A program made the position numbers and the translations under genes. Of a DNA stretch of 64,000 nt, positions 10,337 through 22,802 are shown piece after piece. Source of the DNA: Mesodorylaimus sp. YZB2_4 (Eukaryota; Nematoda; Enoplea; Dorylaimida; Dorylaimidae). Position 1 is the first letter of the stretch. Each line of letters begins with the position of its first letter. The stretch covers positions 1 to 64,000 of the forward strand of contig JASANH010000052.1 in NCBI GenBank assembly GCA_030248295.1, read 5' to 3'. The notes under the pieces are model-generated. The model had not been told where the DNA came from. It was given only the letters and a program-made list of their open reading frames with translations, and ran no database searches.

Positions 10337-13300
10337 GTAGAATATTGATTGCGGCATGACATTCCTCATGATGCATCATATTGGCTTTGTTCAAGGTTGA
10401 ACCATTTTTCGTTACTCTTTTTTTATTCGATGCACGCGATGGTGGACGACGTTTGTCAGAAAACTTTTACACCGACCTGAACCCGCAACAGATCAAGAAG
10501 TATCTTCCTCATTCTGAGTCCCGTCAAGCCAATGGAGTTACGCATGCCGCTGATGGAATCGCCGTCGTCAGTACCGAGGGAGAAGAATTTCGATCTCCAG
10601 GTGAACCCGAGTTGCGTGGGGTTCCAGCTAGCAGATTGTGGAGTACAGATAGGAAGGTATGGTGGCTGTTTTGAACATTGGGAGAATAGTTTCGAGTGGT
10701 CTTATTTCAGGCTCTATTCTCGCTGACGCATCCTCACTCGGACGTGTATTTGATCGTGAGGGTCGACAAAGTGCTACAAGGCCCGATCGCAGCCGGTCAA
10801 GAACTCTATCTTCGTCCAGACTCGAAGACTGCGGCTAAATTTCAGAAATCAGTGCCTCAATTGTGCGCTCGATTGGGACAGTATCGTATGCCGTTCGCTT
10901 GGACTGCTAAACCCGTTTTTCAACAGTTTATCGGTGGTACGGAAAGTGCCAAGGACACGGTCAATTTGTACAGGCAAGAGGCGGATAAATTTTCGGATGA
11001 AGACTTGTTGAAATGGATCAACGAATTGAAGAAACCAGAAAAAGCTAGTGGGAAGTGGCAGACGCTGGCTCAATCTTCAGTCACAGTCAATATCGATGTT
11101 TCGGTGAAACCTGAAACCTTGCCAGGTAAGTTGAAAGGTGGTTTTCTGAAGTGAGATGCCGTATTTCTTATTTTAGGATGTATTTCACCGTCGTATTTGC
11201 CTGTATCGATCGTGAAATCTATTTCGTCGCCGAAAGGTGACACTGTTGAAGAGTGTCCTTCGGATGAAGATGGTGGTTTTCCGACATCTGGTCCCGTAAT
11301 CTTCGAAATGCAACCATTTCCGAGTCAAGATGTGACCGTGGCCGATGTGCAGCCATTCGTGTCGTATCAAAATCATATTTACGTGTATCCGTTGTCGTTG
11401 AAATACGATAATCAACGGCATTTTTCGAAGGCGAGAAACATTTGCTGCTGGGTGGAATTTCGGGATAGCGACAGTGCTAGTGCGAGTGCTTTGAAGGTGA
11501 GAGTGGTTTCCGTGTGTATGGGCGAGGTGGAGAAGGGAACTGATTGGTGCACGATTTCCCGCAATTTCTTTATTTAAATTTTGAAAAATCATTTGGTTCT
11601 TCCAAATCCGTCATTTTAGGGAAAGACAGACTCCTTACCCAGTGTGAGGTAGAGATGGTGTTTCCAGTGAGACCCCAGGTGAAGGTAAAATATGGGACAG
11701 CTTTTTAGCCGACCAAGCCCAGATGTCCATATAATAGTGATTTGTGAAGGAAAGTTTCGGGTAATTTTGTGCCATTTTAGTGTCTCTACGGACGTTTCGG
11801 CATTGATTCGGGTGTTTTCGTTCATCGGATGGGCACTTTTGTTTCGCATCATCAAACTAATCCTCAATGGTACGACGAAGTGAAAACGGCTCTGCCTGTG
11901 CATTTGCACGAAAAACATCATTTCTTATTTACGTTCGTCCATGTTGGAGTCGAGTCGACGCAAAAGAAAAGAGACGATGCGAAGAGCGGGGCAGCTCCAG
12001 CCACGTCCGAAAATGTTGTCGGTTACGCGTGGTTGCCGTTGATGAAAAGCGGGCGGCTATATTTAGAGGATGACATATGGTTGCAAGTCGCATCCACTTT
12101 ACCGGAGGGATATCTTAGCTGCGAATCGTTGGGATTGGGAAAAGGGGTGAGTAATTTTGGAATATCTGGCTCATATTCCTGGTGGTAAACGCTTAGCAGC
12201 GCACTCGGGGAGAAGGGCACATGACACAAGCATTGGTGGTTGTAGGAATAGAATGAAAAACATGAGCACTGAGTGGGCATTTAACCCTCGCGCGCCATAG
12301 GGACAACAAACCCAGTGTGCCCGCAATCATGCTTCGGGGAGCCCAACGTCAAGCGTGGGTGGACAACATCTCGGAGTATCTTTCAGTCTTTTTCCAGAGT
12401 TTGATAGAGATCTGATCGGGAGCATTCTCTCTTTCTGAAGATTGCGTGGAATACTGATAATGCTGTGTTTTTTCTAGTACGCCGGACCCGATGTGAAGTG
12501 GGTGGACAGTGGGAAACCTTTATTTCGGTTGACAACAAGATTAGCATCGACGATTTTGACGCGAGATTTGAATTTGCAAACATTCTTTAATAACTGCCAA
12601 CGATTGAAGGAGAATGGCACGCTGGCGGATGCTGGTAGTCCTGATCGGACCAAGGTAAGCACGGATTGATTTGTCTCGCTATCGCATTGCTTGCCTCTCA
12701 GGATGGCCTACTAACTGCTGGTTGCTTGTGGTGACAGGTTTCCGATTCGCAGAGCAAGACCACTCGCCGTTTTACAACTGGCGATATTACGCAGATTAGC
12801 GGTGGTTTGAGTGATGCTAACGTTTCTTCTGCTCTATCACGTGCTGAAAACGGGGAACTTGAGCTAACGAAAGTAATGCATACTAACTGGATTAGACGGG
12901 GCTCGCATATTCCTCACGCCTTTTTTATGCTTGTAGGCACTCTTTTCGGTCAACACGAAATGCCTAATCGAATATCTGCCGACAATTTTAGACCAGTTGT
13001 TTGCCGTCTTAGCTTTAGCTAGGAATGAAGATATCGCTTTGAATGCAGTCAGGTAAGAAGTGTTTAGTTGATGGAGTATCTAGTGTTCGACTGGGGCCCC
13101 GACCCCAAAAAATGTGTCTGGGATTCACCCCAAAAAGTTTCTCACGCCCAGCTAACGAAAAGACCCACCAAACATCAGCATTTTACGGCATATATGAAGG
13201 TTTTTTGGTAAAAATGCATGAAAACTCCATGAAGTCAAGAAATAATTTAATAGAGGCCGACTTTTTTACACTCAGAAGGCTTTTTCTCATCTCCTTCCCC

Positions 13301-16300
13301 CAAGAATCATCTACATTCCCATCCCCGAGTTGAACGGTATGAGTAAGGGGCTTATTAATTTTATTTCAGAGCCTTGGTTCACGTTGTACACGAAACGTGT
13401 AGAGCAAATAAAAAAGAAGCTTTGAAATCGTATATTAAGGTGAGAATTTAAAAAAATTGCAGGATTTGGTGATTTGATTTTTGATTTTTGTTTCTAGTAC
13501 ACGTTCAAAACGGCTGATGGTCAGTCGACGACGAGTGTGCATGAGGAATTGGCGAAATTGGCAACTTTGTTTTTGAGACCATCGAGAACGGAACCAGCAG
13601 CTACGGCTATTTTTATGAAAAATGTCTGGTTCTTTTTGGATATAATGGTGAAAAGCATGTGTCAACGATTACTTAGTAGTGGACGGATTCAGGTAGAGAA
13701 AATGTTTGATTTGGGTTTGAAGTACGAGATGGATTGTGGTTTTGCTCGTAGATGACTCGTACTGAACGATTCTCAGCTGAATTTCAATACAAAATCGACA
13801 CGTTCGTGGAAACTTTGACGCTCTACTTGTGCCAGAAGTACAAGGAATTGCCGGAAGAGTGTAGGACGGCTAATAAAAGCTTGGCGCATTTTCTGAGGGT
13901 AAATGAGTTCTGTCAATTGAAAAACTGGTCGAAGTAGTCATTTTGATTTTTTAAGGCGTGTCTTAGCCTTATGGATCGTGGATTCGTGTTTGGCCTGATC
14001 TATTTCGTTTGCCATAAGTTGGATGCCATGGAATCGAAGGTATTGGTTTGGATTTTTTGTCTGGCGTTGTGATCAATTATTGATTTTTCAGACTTTAAAA
14101 CAATTCAAAATCGATTTTCTTCAAATTATTTGCCAACACGAACATTTTCTTCCGTTGAATGTGCCTGTTTTATGCGGGAAGGAGGGGAGTGGACCGTACA
14201 GGAAAAATGCTGGTAAGTAGCTTGGTAGAGTGGGTGTGGGGCTTTGGTTGGAGGGCGTGTGTCCGGTTGGTCGAATAATTGATGTCCTGTGCTACAGAGA
14301 CTAATGGGGATCAAATACCTGTCATAACGGCGGTTGAAGCAGGTAAAAAAGTCTTTAGAACAAATGTATATTTAATAAGCCAATTAATTTTACTTTACGC
14401 TTTATTAATTAGAAAAACTAATTAATACGTTTCTGTCGAGATAACAAGAATTGTAGAAAACTATCTTTCTTTTCTTTTGTGCTCAAGTTGGTTAGAGAAT
14501 GCTGGGCTGGATGTGGTGACGCTTGGATAGGCATCGATATTGTATATATGGAAGTATCGGGTTATAACCATTTTAGCTTGTACACATTCGGGTGCATCAT
14601 CAGTGGCAGTGATTCCGAGCGGGTTTTCCACTAGTACTAGTTCATCGGGCGTTCGATGCGCGTCACCTCAGAAGAGGCACACGAGCTTATTCCAACGTAT
14701 TTTCTCATTTGGTGTCGGCGTGCTTAACACGGGTTTGGCTAATAGTGGTATTACTAACTTGATCGGCGATTTGAGCAGTGGTGGAGAGGCGAGAAGTGGC
14801 GCCCCGGACTCTACAGGTGCTTATGGTGTGGATTTGGTGCCCCAGCGGGGGTGTAGGGTGCATTGTAGCTGCAGTAGGGCGTGTGCTGGTGCATGAGAGG
14901 CACGAAGACTGGGTGTGCACGTGATCGTTATTTAGAGTAGTTTGTGATCAGTTTGATTTTGATGTTGATTTTCAGCTATGGATTTGGCGCACGAGTTTGT
15001 ATTATCGGACGATTATTGCACGAATCATTATCTGGTCGGACTGCTGTTGCGGCACATCGATTATTCGATATGCGAGTCGAGAGACTTGAGGAAACGATTG
15101 ATTGCCATATTGCGGAATTTGTTGGCCAAACATTCGTACGATGATCGATGTCAGGGAAAGGTAAGGAGGGTGGGGAGGGTTGGAGTTGAAGCCCCTGTCG
15201 AAGGCCCTCAATCTAATCCCCAATCCAATCCCAGTAGGGTTAAGTGAGTCCCGATCCTGAAAAAATTGATCCCGAACGAACGTTAGCTCAGCCTCGACCC
15301 CGACCTCGAAGGTAAAGGCTCACAAACCAATAGCAATCAATAAGCTGACTGGGAAACAGCTTATTGATGCTACTAGCTTGGGCTCGTATGACGAATGTCC
15401 ATATCGCTTGCTTCCATTTTATGGTTGTGTGTGGGGCGGGCCGACTGTTCTGCACGATTTGTCAGTCAGGAAAGCTTCGAATCGGGTACAGTACTAGTGT
15501 ATGAGAAGTGGAATACGCACGTCCAGGGTCCGTATTGCTGGAGGAAATGGCGGGTGGAGCTTTTGGCCGTAGCTGCAACATCACCCTGCCAGGTGTGCCC
15601 AGCTGCCAGCTGTGTGTGTGCGGTTATAAAGCGAGCCTCGTTAGTTGTGGCCTGAATTTCAGATGCAGTCAAATTTGGCAGGCCTTTATTTCCCGTTGAT
15701 TCCACTGCTTATGGAACATTTGAATCATTTGGAACTGCGCGATGTGATGAACACAACGACGCCCACCAACACCCTGGCCCCTGGTGCGATGCAAGATGGG
15801 GCGAGAGATAGTGTGTCTCTGAGTTCCTACAGGAACACGCTGATTGGAGATCAAGGTAAGAGATCCGGGATTCACCGTATTATATGTGCAGTAATCGAAA
15901 AGGGGAAAATATTGCAAGAAACTGAAAAAAAAACAAAAAATTTGCCTGCCTCTACCTGAGAAGCTGAAAAGTTGAGCCACCTCTCCTTAGTTCATACTTT
16001 ATAAAGCCCATGGTCACAATCGGATCGCGTCAGCTTAAAATGGAACTCTGTGGAGCAGAAAAAAAAATTAATGTGCTTAGACCGCCAATACGGCTAGAAT
16101 TTATTGAATGCAGAGCAGTGCGCGGGAATTTCAAAAGTTTCTATCATAACTGATTTTCTGTTTATCTTATTCTACTTTAATATTACTGAACTGAAACTAA
16201 CACCTTTTGAGGTTGGAATCAGAAATATTTCATTTCCTTTGGCCCCCCCCCCCCCCCCCCCCCCCAGTTTAAGCGCCACAACTGATATAACTCTTGGCTG

Positions 16301-19300
16301 GTTTTTTTCGCTTCTCGAATCCCCCTTTTACCCTGACTCACAATCGTGGTAGGTTTCTGATGATTGTCAGTGCAAACGCAATAACCCATGCCAACTATAT
16401 CTTTGTTCCCGCGTTCACTTTGCTTACTTTTTTTCACTGTTTCAGTCTCTCCAGCTACGACTGTGGCTCTTCGCCATTCCAGTTCGGAACGTAGTGTGTT
16501 GGCTGGCACCAAGCGGCAGATGTCCTTGTGGGATTTGCCAAATAATGCATCGCCTTTACTCGTAGCGGCTTCGAATCGAACCATGCCGCCACGACAGGGC
16601 AGCGAAGGTGGATCGTCATTGGCCACATTGAAGGCGATCAGTGGATTTCCTAGCAGTAATCAAGGCGACGAGAGAGGAGGTTCCGTTTCGCCGACACCGA
16701 CCAATGCGACGGAGGAGAGTGGCGGGCAATTGTTCCAGATTCCGGTTGATCGCGATAGCGAGTATAGCGAAATCGATAATAAATCGATACGAACCTTGAC
16801 TCAACACAGTGCGCCCGGTTCGGCGAGAGAGAAGTCGCCAGTTTCGACGGCGGGCGGACCGGCTACGATTCCGCAAATGCTATCGCAGACGGAACCGTTT
16901 CTTCAATATAGTCGATTCGATGATGGCGAAATCAAAGACTTACTTATTTGCGCTGTGTATATTTTGAAGAATGTGAATCGAGATGCCTTAGGTTGGTTTT
17001 GGCATCAGTGCGATCGGCATGGATTGATGGAATTCCTGAGGCTAATGGATTTGTTATTGTATCACTTCAAGTATCAAGGAAAACAAAGGATTATGAGATT
17101 GACATCGAATAAGCTACGTGCGTCGCATCGAACTGTCACTTTGTCGTCGCCGAAGGGCATTGATTCGACAAAAAGAATGACTTCAGCTACATCGCAAGAT
17201 TATAAACCATCGAAACGAGATAGTTCGATTGTGGATAGTCCATATTCGGTTTTGCAAGAAGCTCATTTGGCTCAAGAAGTGGGTTTGGTCGTTTTGGATT
17301 GCTTGGCTGCTTTTGTGTGTACGCAAAAAGTACGAATGAGTTTCTTGGTTTGAGGCGACCATGTGGGCATTGCATTTGGGGTTTTTTCAGGCTTTGATGT
17401 CGATCACGCCACGAAGCGAATTTTTGGAAAAGATCTGCGATATGTACTACAATATGTTGAGTCGTCAATCGTCGGCCGATTTATTGAGACAAGTGATCGC
17501 ATCGTTGAAATTATTGGTCAAAAATGTAAGTTCTGAGATGATGGGGGGTGCGCAAATTTTCCCGCCTTTTTTAAGTTTGAATTACAAGTTGTAGTAGAGT
17601 AGGTCGAGGAACACTCGAAATAATTTCTATTAGATGTAACTGGAGGACCGATAAGATGATGATGATAAGCATTGTAGTACACGCTTGCATTCCTGGACGG
17701 TACGACGAACTTGTGCAACGATCTGTGCCGAAAATTATTGGAATGCTGCAACTCGCCGATCAGCCTGGTTCAAGCCGATGCGTGTAATTTATTATATTTA
17801 TTGATGAGAATGAATTACGAACATACTGGAAAGAAGAATTTCAGTCGAGTTCATCAACAGGTAAACAGTGGATTTGAGTGATTTTTATTTCTGATGGATT
17901 TATTTTCAGATAATTATATCGTTGTCGCAATTGCTTGGTGATGGAATGAATTTGAATAATCCAACTTTTAATCGTGCGCTGTCGATTTTGAACGGATTTG
18001 CGAGTTCTGACAAGCAACATGCTAGATTTGCGAATGAGGTCAAGGTAAGTCAGTTTAGATCATGGGGTAATTTTCCCGCTTTTTAAATTTGCATTTAAAT
18101 TATTTTTGCTCCTTTTACAAAAGATATGGGATAATTGGTTGATTGTATCTAATTTCATCGCGACATCTTAGAAGGCAGGGGTAAAATATGCTTTGACACC
18201 GTCCTGGGGTGGGGTAAAACAAGCATAGGGGGACCCTCGACAATTTTGTGCCCAGTCAAGCCCGGGTGTCCGCGTACATGGGTTGGTTCTGTCCAATGAT
18301 AAACTGGCACATGACAGATCAATCCCCCTGCTATATTAACTTATGTTCAAACTCCTACAATGCAAAATTGTAATTTCCCGCTGTTTGCTTATGACAGTAG
18401 GGGCCATCCATAAAGGTCGACCGCACAAAATCTCGATTTTTTGACCCCTTCCCCCCCCCCCCCCCCCCCCCCCTGACCGCATGCCGACCACTTCTCGCGA
18501 ACCTCCCTCAAAAAGGTCGACCATTTCAGCCATCCCTCCCCCTTTCCAAACGCAATTTGCCCTCTCCTTCGGAGACAAATTTTTTTTTGATTCATGAAGC
18601 GGATTTCTATTTTGTAACAGCCTCCACAAACTTTCCCCACAACCTTCCCCATATTTTTAAAAAGTTTCGCGGGCTCGGCCGTGTCAGCCCAGTTCTCTAT
18701 GGGACTTCCAATCATATAGTATTAGCTGGCCAGCAGTCATGGTATGATAAGCGAGGCTGTGAGGTGACTAGGGATAGGTTGGGTTCCTGATCCTTATCTT
18801 GACATTGGGGCATCGGGATTCTGCTAATAATTATGATATGCATAAGCATGGCAGGCACACTCTGATCCATCATATATGCGATGAAGCATTAGAAATGAAG
18901 AGGCAAACAGCAGCATCGGCTCAAATCGACAATGATGGTAAGACTGATTTTACTTAACCTAGGCCGACCTTGCTGGACGCGCATCGAAACAGCGAATGCA
19001 CTCATCAATTTCAGCTTATTTATAATGACTGAAACTCGACCTGATAAAAAGTTTAAAAAGCCTGGATGATTAAAGTGTGCTTTAGTGAGGAAAATAGACT
19101 CGTCTCCTTCGTGAGTGCAAACAATGGAAACCTCGAACAAAAAATCCTGATCCCGATCGTGGAAAAAGGTGATCTCGACCTATCCCTGGAGGTGACCAGC
19201 CCTCACGGCAGGCTCCCTGTGTCTTCACTGGGAGCACCACCACGCGAGGGCATACTGGGTCAGAAGGGCCTTAGGCTTATTAGCTTAGGGACCTTCCCGA

Positions 19301-22300
19301 CTGGTGTTCGAGGACAGTTTCCCAATTCTCTACTCCTTAGATGGGCGTCCGCCATTTAACAGTAGCAGGGGTGTCGCCTAAAGCCAGCGACAAGCAACTA
19401 AGCGACTAAGCTGCCGTCCTCCGCCGGAATAGAACCTCGGCCTCCCAGTCAGGGTTGCTGGCCAGCGAGGCGGATCAACGCCTTAACCAGCCGAGCCATC
19501 GCCTCCCAACTTTTCCCTTTCGGATCAGATGCCATTCCAGTTGGGAATAAGAGTCCTGATGAAGCCGAAATTGCATTATTGAGAATGAACGATGAAGGAG
19601 AAGAGAAGAGAAAAACTTTTGAAGGTTTGAACGCGCACTACTAGCAAAGATAAAAGGTGGTTTTTGTCATCTTAAGTTTGAAAATTTGCTGCGGCCGACC
19701 ATTGGCCGCTACACCTCCCCCCCCCCCCCCCCCCCGACCGCACCTGACCACCTTTTGCCAACCCCCTCCCCCCTCCGAGGCTGCGGTCGACCTTTATGGA
19801 TGGCCCCTTGCGTATACAGTAGATGCGAAATCCCAGACTCAAATGCCGGAGGTTGGCGACCGCTGGAAGCAGTTCTGGATTTTATTGAAAAGATCATGAT
19901 GAGAGTAGATTTTAAAGAAATTTCGCACGATTCAACGCGCGCACAAAACTTGGAAGGCATTGTCATATATGTAAAACTGTCATAAGCGGCTCGCAGCGGG
20001 AAATTCAAATAGTGTGTTGGCTTGTGGTCTACACTATCCGATCCTCAGGTATCTGTCATTTCGTACGTTTAGGACGTGGTCCGACGTCAGCGCACGGTGT
20101 TGATGGCAACGAGTCAACTGAAAGAACACAGCGACGATCCCGATATGCTGGCTGATCTTCAAAAGAGCCTAGCAGACAGTTACGCACAGTCGCCACGACT
20201 TCGAGAAACTTGGATGCAAAATTTGGCTCGTCTGCATGTAAAAAGGCAACATTTCACCGAAGCTGCTCAGTGCTTTTTGCATATGGCTGCCGTTACGGCT
20301 GAGGTGCTGAAGATTAATGGTAAGGATTCGGAGCGATGCACGGAGTGTCGAGTTGCAAAGAAGCAATTTTTTTATCTTTTAGGTGTTCTTCCGCAAGGAG
20401 CTGGGCAATTTGCTTCGATTTCGGGCAATGTCGTTTCGGAAGAAACACTGGAATCGAGTTCAATGGCAGACGATTGTCAGCTGCAAACGGAGACCAGTGA
20501 TGCGCTTGGATACGACCTGGACGCTTTTGTGAATCGAGTGATCCAATGTGCCGAACTGATGTCGAAGGCGGATCGATTCGAAGCCATGGGTCCATTGTAT
20601 CGATGTGTGACACCGATCCTGGAACAAATGAAAGATTATGAGGTAAGAATGAAATTTGGAAACTTTTGTTGGCAATTTCAACGAGATGCGTGTTCACTTT
20701 GCAGGCATTGACGGATGCGTACGCAACGTTACACGAGGCGTATGAAAAAGCCACCAAGGTGAATCGAACTGGAAAACGTGTTTTGGGAACGTATTTCCGT
20801 GTTCGATTTTACAGTCAAGTATGAACGATGATTGAGATTTAAATTGATTAATTTAGTGTTTTGATCAATTTTTTAGGTTTATTTCGAGCACGAGCATGGC
20901 AAGGACTACATCTATCGCGAACCTAAGTATACGCCGTTGGCTGAATTTACGGAACGTCTAACACAACAGTATGGAGCGAAGATCGGAGGAGCTGATCTGG
21001 TTCGATTGATCTCGGACTCGAATCCAGTAAACGTGGCATCGTTGGATCCGAAATTGGCCTATATTCAAGTGACGCACGTGGAGCCCTATCATTTGGACGT
21101 GCAAGTCGATCCGAACGATCCGATGGGCGACTACGAGAAACATACGAATATTAGAAAGTTTTATTATGATTGCCCGTTTACATCCGATGGTCGCCCGGCT
21201 CGAGCTGCCACTTTGGCTGAGCAATGCAAACGAAGAATAATCGTCGAAACTACGCCGAAATCGTTTCCATACGTGGTGAGAAGAATTCCGATAACGGTGG
21301 AGAAAATGCAGCATATGAATCCGTTGGAAACGGCTATCGACGAATTGAAGACGAAAAGTTACGAGTTGAAATTAATTCTCGAACGGACTCCGATCGATTG
21401 CAAACGATTGCAGCTTAGATTACAAGGAGCCGTACAGCCGACTGTATGTCAAGTGGCAAGGTTTGGTGCGTTACCTGAAACAAGCATTTCTATTTTAGGT
21501 AAATGCTGGGCCACTGGCTTATGCTGAGGCATTTTGCAATCCTGCGGATATGGAGAAGTATGGAGCAGCAGAAATCGGACGGTTGTGTAGTGCGTACAAG
21601 TAAGTTGTTGGGGTCGAGTGGGCCGTGCTTGCTTATGGAGAGACCCTGCGTGGAAAGAGATACTGAAGTTGTATACTAAGGAGTTTGCTGCTTGAAATCA
21701 TGGGTCTGATTGTGAGGCGGGGAAATTAACTGAGGGGTTTAGTATAGGGGAAGCTGAAACCACATGAGTCCTTGGGGGAGCGGGGGGGAACTACAGTAAA
21801 GGAGTAAATTAGGATGTACAGTTTGCGAAAGACTGTAGTCTGGCTATTAAGTGAGGTAGCAGCGAAAATGTGTTGGACATGGGGATCTGGATTGCGTAAT
21901 CATGAATGGTCAAGGGTATGATAAGGCCGCCAGGTACAAAAGTAAAGGACCCGTTCATATTTAACCCCTTTCCCGAGTGTTCGACTGGTGCGCTGAGCCC
22001 GCCCCCCCCCCCAAAATGTATCGCCCCACCCGAAAGCTATCTCCAACCCTGAACAGGAAAAGACTAACCCCAAGCCCTGGTCAAGCGCTAGCTCAGAAAA
22101 ACTAATTAATTCATGCTTATGTGTTCGATCTAATATATGCGCTGCTGCAGTAATCTTATCGAACGTTTATATTGTAAGAGCTGGAAACTTTTAAATTGCA
22201 GTGAGAGATAAATAGGTTTTTCAAAAAATTCAAATTCAAAAATGGCGGGAAACTTTTTGTGCGGGGCTACTCTGTTACATTAGTGCCTTCATTTATGACC

Positions 22301-22802
22301 CGAATGAATGTTGGAAACCGTAATGAGTCATAGTTTAACTGCTGTTGCTGCGTGTTTCGGGTTTGATTGCTGGAAGCACTGTGTATGTTTACTGCTACTA
22401 TGCAACAAAGGTCACTTTTGATGCTTCTGCTTCGGTGAAACATAATCAGTGCTAATTTGTGTTTTAGGGAATTCCTAACGGTGTGCTGGGAAGCCTTAGA
22501 AATCAATGATCGATTGATCACGCCAGATCAGTTCGAATATCAACAATCGCTGCTGCGATATTTCAGGGACACTGTGGAAAGACTTAATTCAATATTCGGA
22601 TCACAGGTATGTACTTCGCTGTGTTGCTTTTGCGTGAAGGTTCCTGGTTTTTTTTGTTTTCCAGATGTTGCAACTGTCGAGTACTCAAGGCCAGCAAGGC
22701 GATTTGGCGACTCAAGATCAGAAACGTGGTTCAGAGCGACGTCACTCTGGAAAAAGGACGTCATCTGTCTTTTTACTTTCTACGAACGGTAGTGGGTCGT
22801 AG
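8307..22802 (+). CDS. DOCK-D (zizimin-like) Rho-family GEF, whole gene
   Basis: This gene encodes a relative of DOCK9/DOCK10/DOCK11 and Drosophila Zir, GEFs for Cdc42/Rac that act at membranes in actin and polarity control. I modelled 33 exons; every junction keeps phase and the total is 7041 coding bases (2346 residues), or 2432 residues with two optional exons. Order: N-terminal region with PPPDYENF and [10 protein letters not shown] domain, C2-like DHR1, a long helical middle with a Ser-rich insert, and catalytic DHR2. The start ATG 8307 is chosen because the following residues ([15 protein letters not shown]) match the family N-terminus. The family is usually 2,050-2,200 residues; the surplus lies in middle linkers. 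Membership of subfamily D is well supported by the PH domain and DHR2; which vertebrate paralogue is closest cannot be told. Exon lists are in the four segment entries. Confidence 0.93.
10396..12654 (+). CDS. DOCK-D segment 2: DHR1/C2 domain (exons 9-13)
   Basis: Exons: 10396-10656, 10711-11125, 11177-11496, 11781-12146, 12478-12654. Exon 9 opens with [24 protein letters not shown], the family motif before DHR1; its AAG acceptor at 10393-10395 is unusual but preserves frame. Exon 10 carries [13 protein letters not shown]1 runs over exons 11-13: [60 protein letters not shown] and [11 protein letters not shown]. In DOCK proteins DHR1 is a C2-type lipid-binding module. An ORF-like piece at 11620-11650 in the 284-nt intron 11 is not used, because LK joins directly to CLYGR as in relatives. 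Confidence 0.9.
12738..18044 (+). CDS. DOCK-D segment 3: helical middle region (exons 14-26)
   Basis: Exons: 12738-12872, 12937-13052, 13370-13439, 13498-13692, 13752-13898, 13956-14039, 14092-14212, 14976-15160, 15663-15855, 16446-17329, 17391-17525, 17678-17860, 17910-18044. Family blocks are seen in order: [104 protein letters not shown] and [12 protein letters not shown]. Exon 16446-17329 encodes a long Ser/Thr/Gly/Pro-rich insert before the conserved part, probably a disordered regulatory linker. Introns hold repeats and a pure C run at about 16242-16265. Confidence 0.88.
14298..14342 (+). CDS. Candidate 45-nt cassette exon of DOCK-D
   Basis: Flanked by CTACAG and GTAAAA, open in the reading phase, and phase 1 at both ends. 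Inclusion adds 15 residues ([15 protein letters not shown]) without changing the frame of exons 14092-14212 and 14976-15160. Vertebrate relatives have no insert here, so it may be alternative. It could also be a chance open intronic segment. Confidence 0.5.
14604..14816 (+). CDS. Candidate 213-nt cassette exon of DOCK-D
   Basis: Flanked by CATCAG and GTGCTT, also phase 1 at both ends, so it can be included alone or with the 45-nt exon. It encodes 71 Ser/Gly-rich residues including [13 protein letters not shown] and [13 protein letters not shown], which look more protein-like than a random frame. The insertion point is just before the conserved [10 protein letters not shown] block. Confidence 0.6.
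18399..19808. mobile_element. TIR element with poly-C tracts in DOCK intron 26
   Basis: The ends are near-perfect inverted repeats of about 26 bp: AGGGGCCATCCATAAAGGTC at the left, with its complement at 19789-19808, extending inward through GACCGC. Just inside each end are long pure-C runs (about 18449-18473 and 19718-19735). A GGGGCCATCCATAAA terminus is, from memory, common on DNA-transposon derivatives in invertebrates. No transposase is seen. A SINE-like copy (19190-19508) is nested within. No clear target duplication was found. Confidence 0.6.
19190..19508 (-). mobile_element. SINE-like element, minus orientation
   Basis: On the minus strand it begins with a tRNA-like head: A-box-like TGGCTCGGCTGG and B-box-like GAGGTTCTATTCC at 19429-19441. 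It ends with the tail TATGCCCTCGCGTGGTGGTGC shared with the element at 4535. Confidence 0.6.
20073..22802 (+). CDS. DOCK-D segment 4: catalytic DHR2 domain and C-terminus (exons 27-33)
   Basis: Exons: 20073-20319, 20383-20642, 20705-20818, 20877-21443, 21499-21599, 22468-22606, 22665-22802. DHR2 begins with [18 protein letters not shown] and [15 protein letters not shown] and continues through [52 protein letters not shown] and [13 protein letters not shown]. Exon 31 begins [12 protein letters not shown]; its Val corresponds to the DHR2 nucleotide-sensor residue that displaces GDP-bound Mg2+, so catalytic competence is expected. Exon 27 ends at 20319 because a 63-nt GTAAGG...TTTTAG intron (20320-20382) is in frame and would otherwise be read through; removing it restores the family spacing. 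The C-terminal tail is Gln/Ser-rich and ends at TAG 22800-22802. Confidence 0.9.

Noticed and set aside
11620-11650. Possible extra DOCK exon after an ATTTTAG acceptor
   Set aside because: Including it breaks phase, and the direct join LK to CLYGR reproduces the family sequence.
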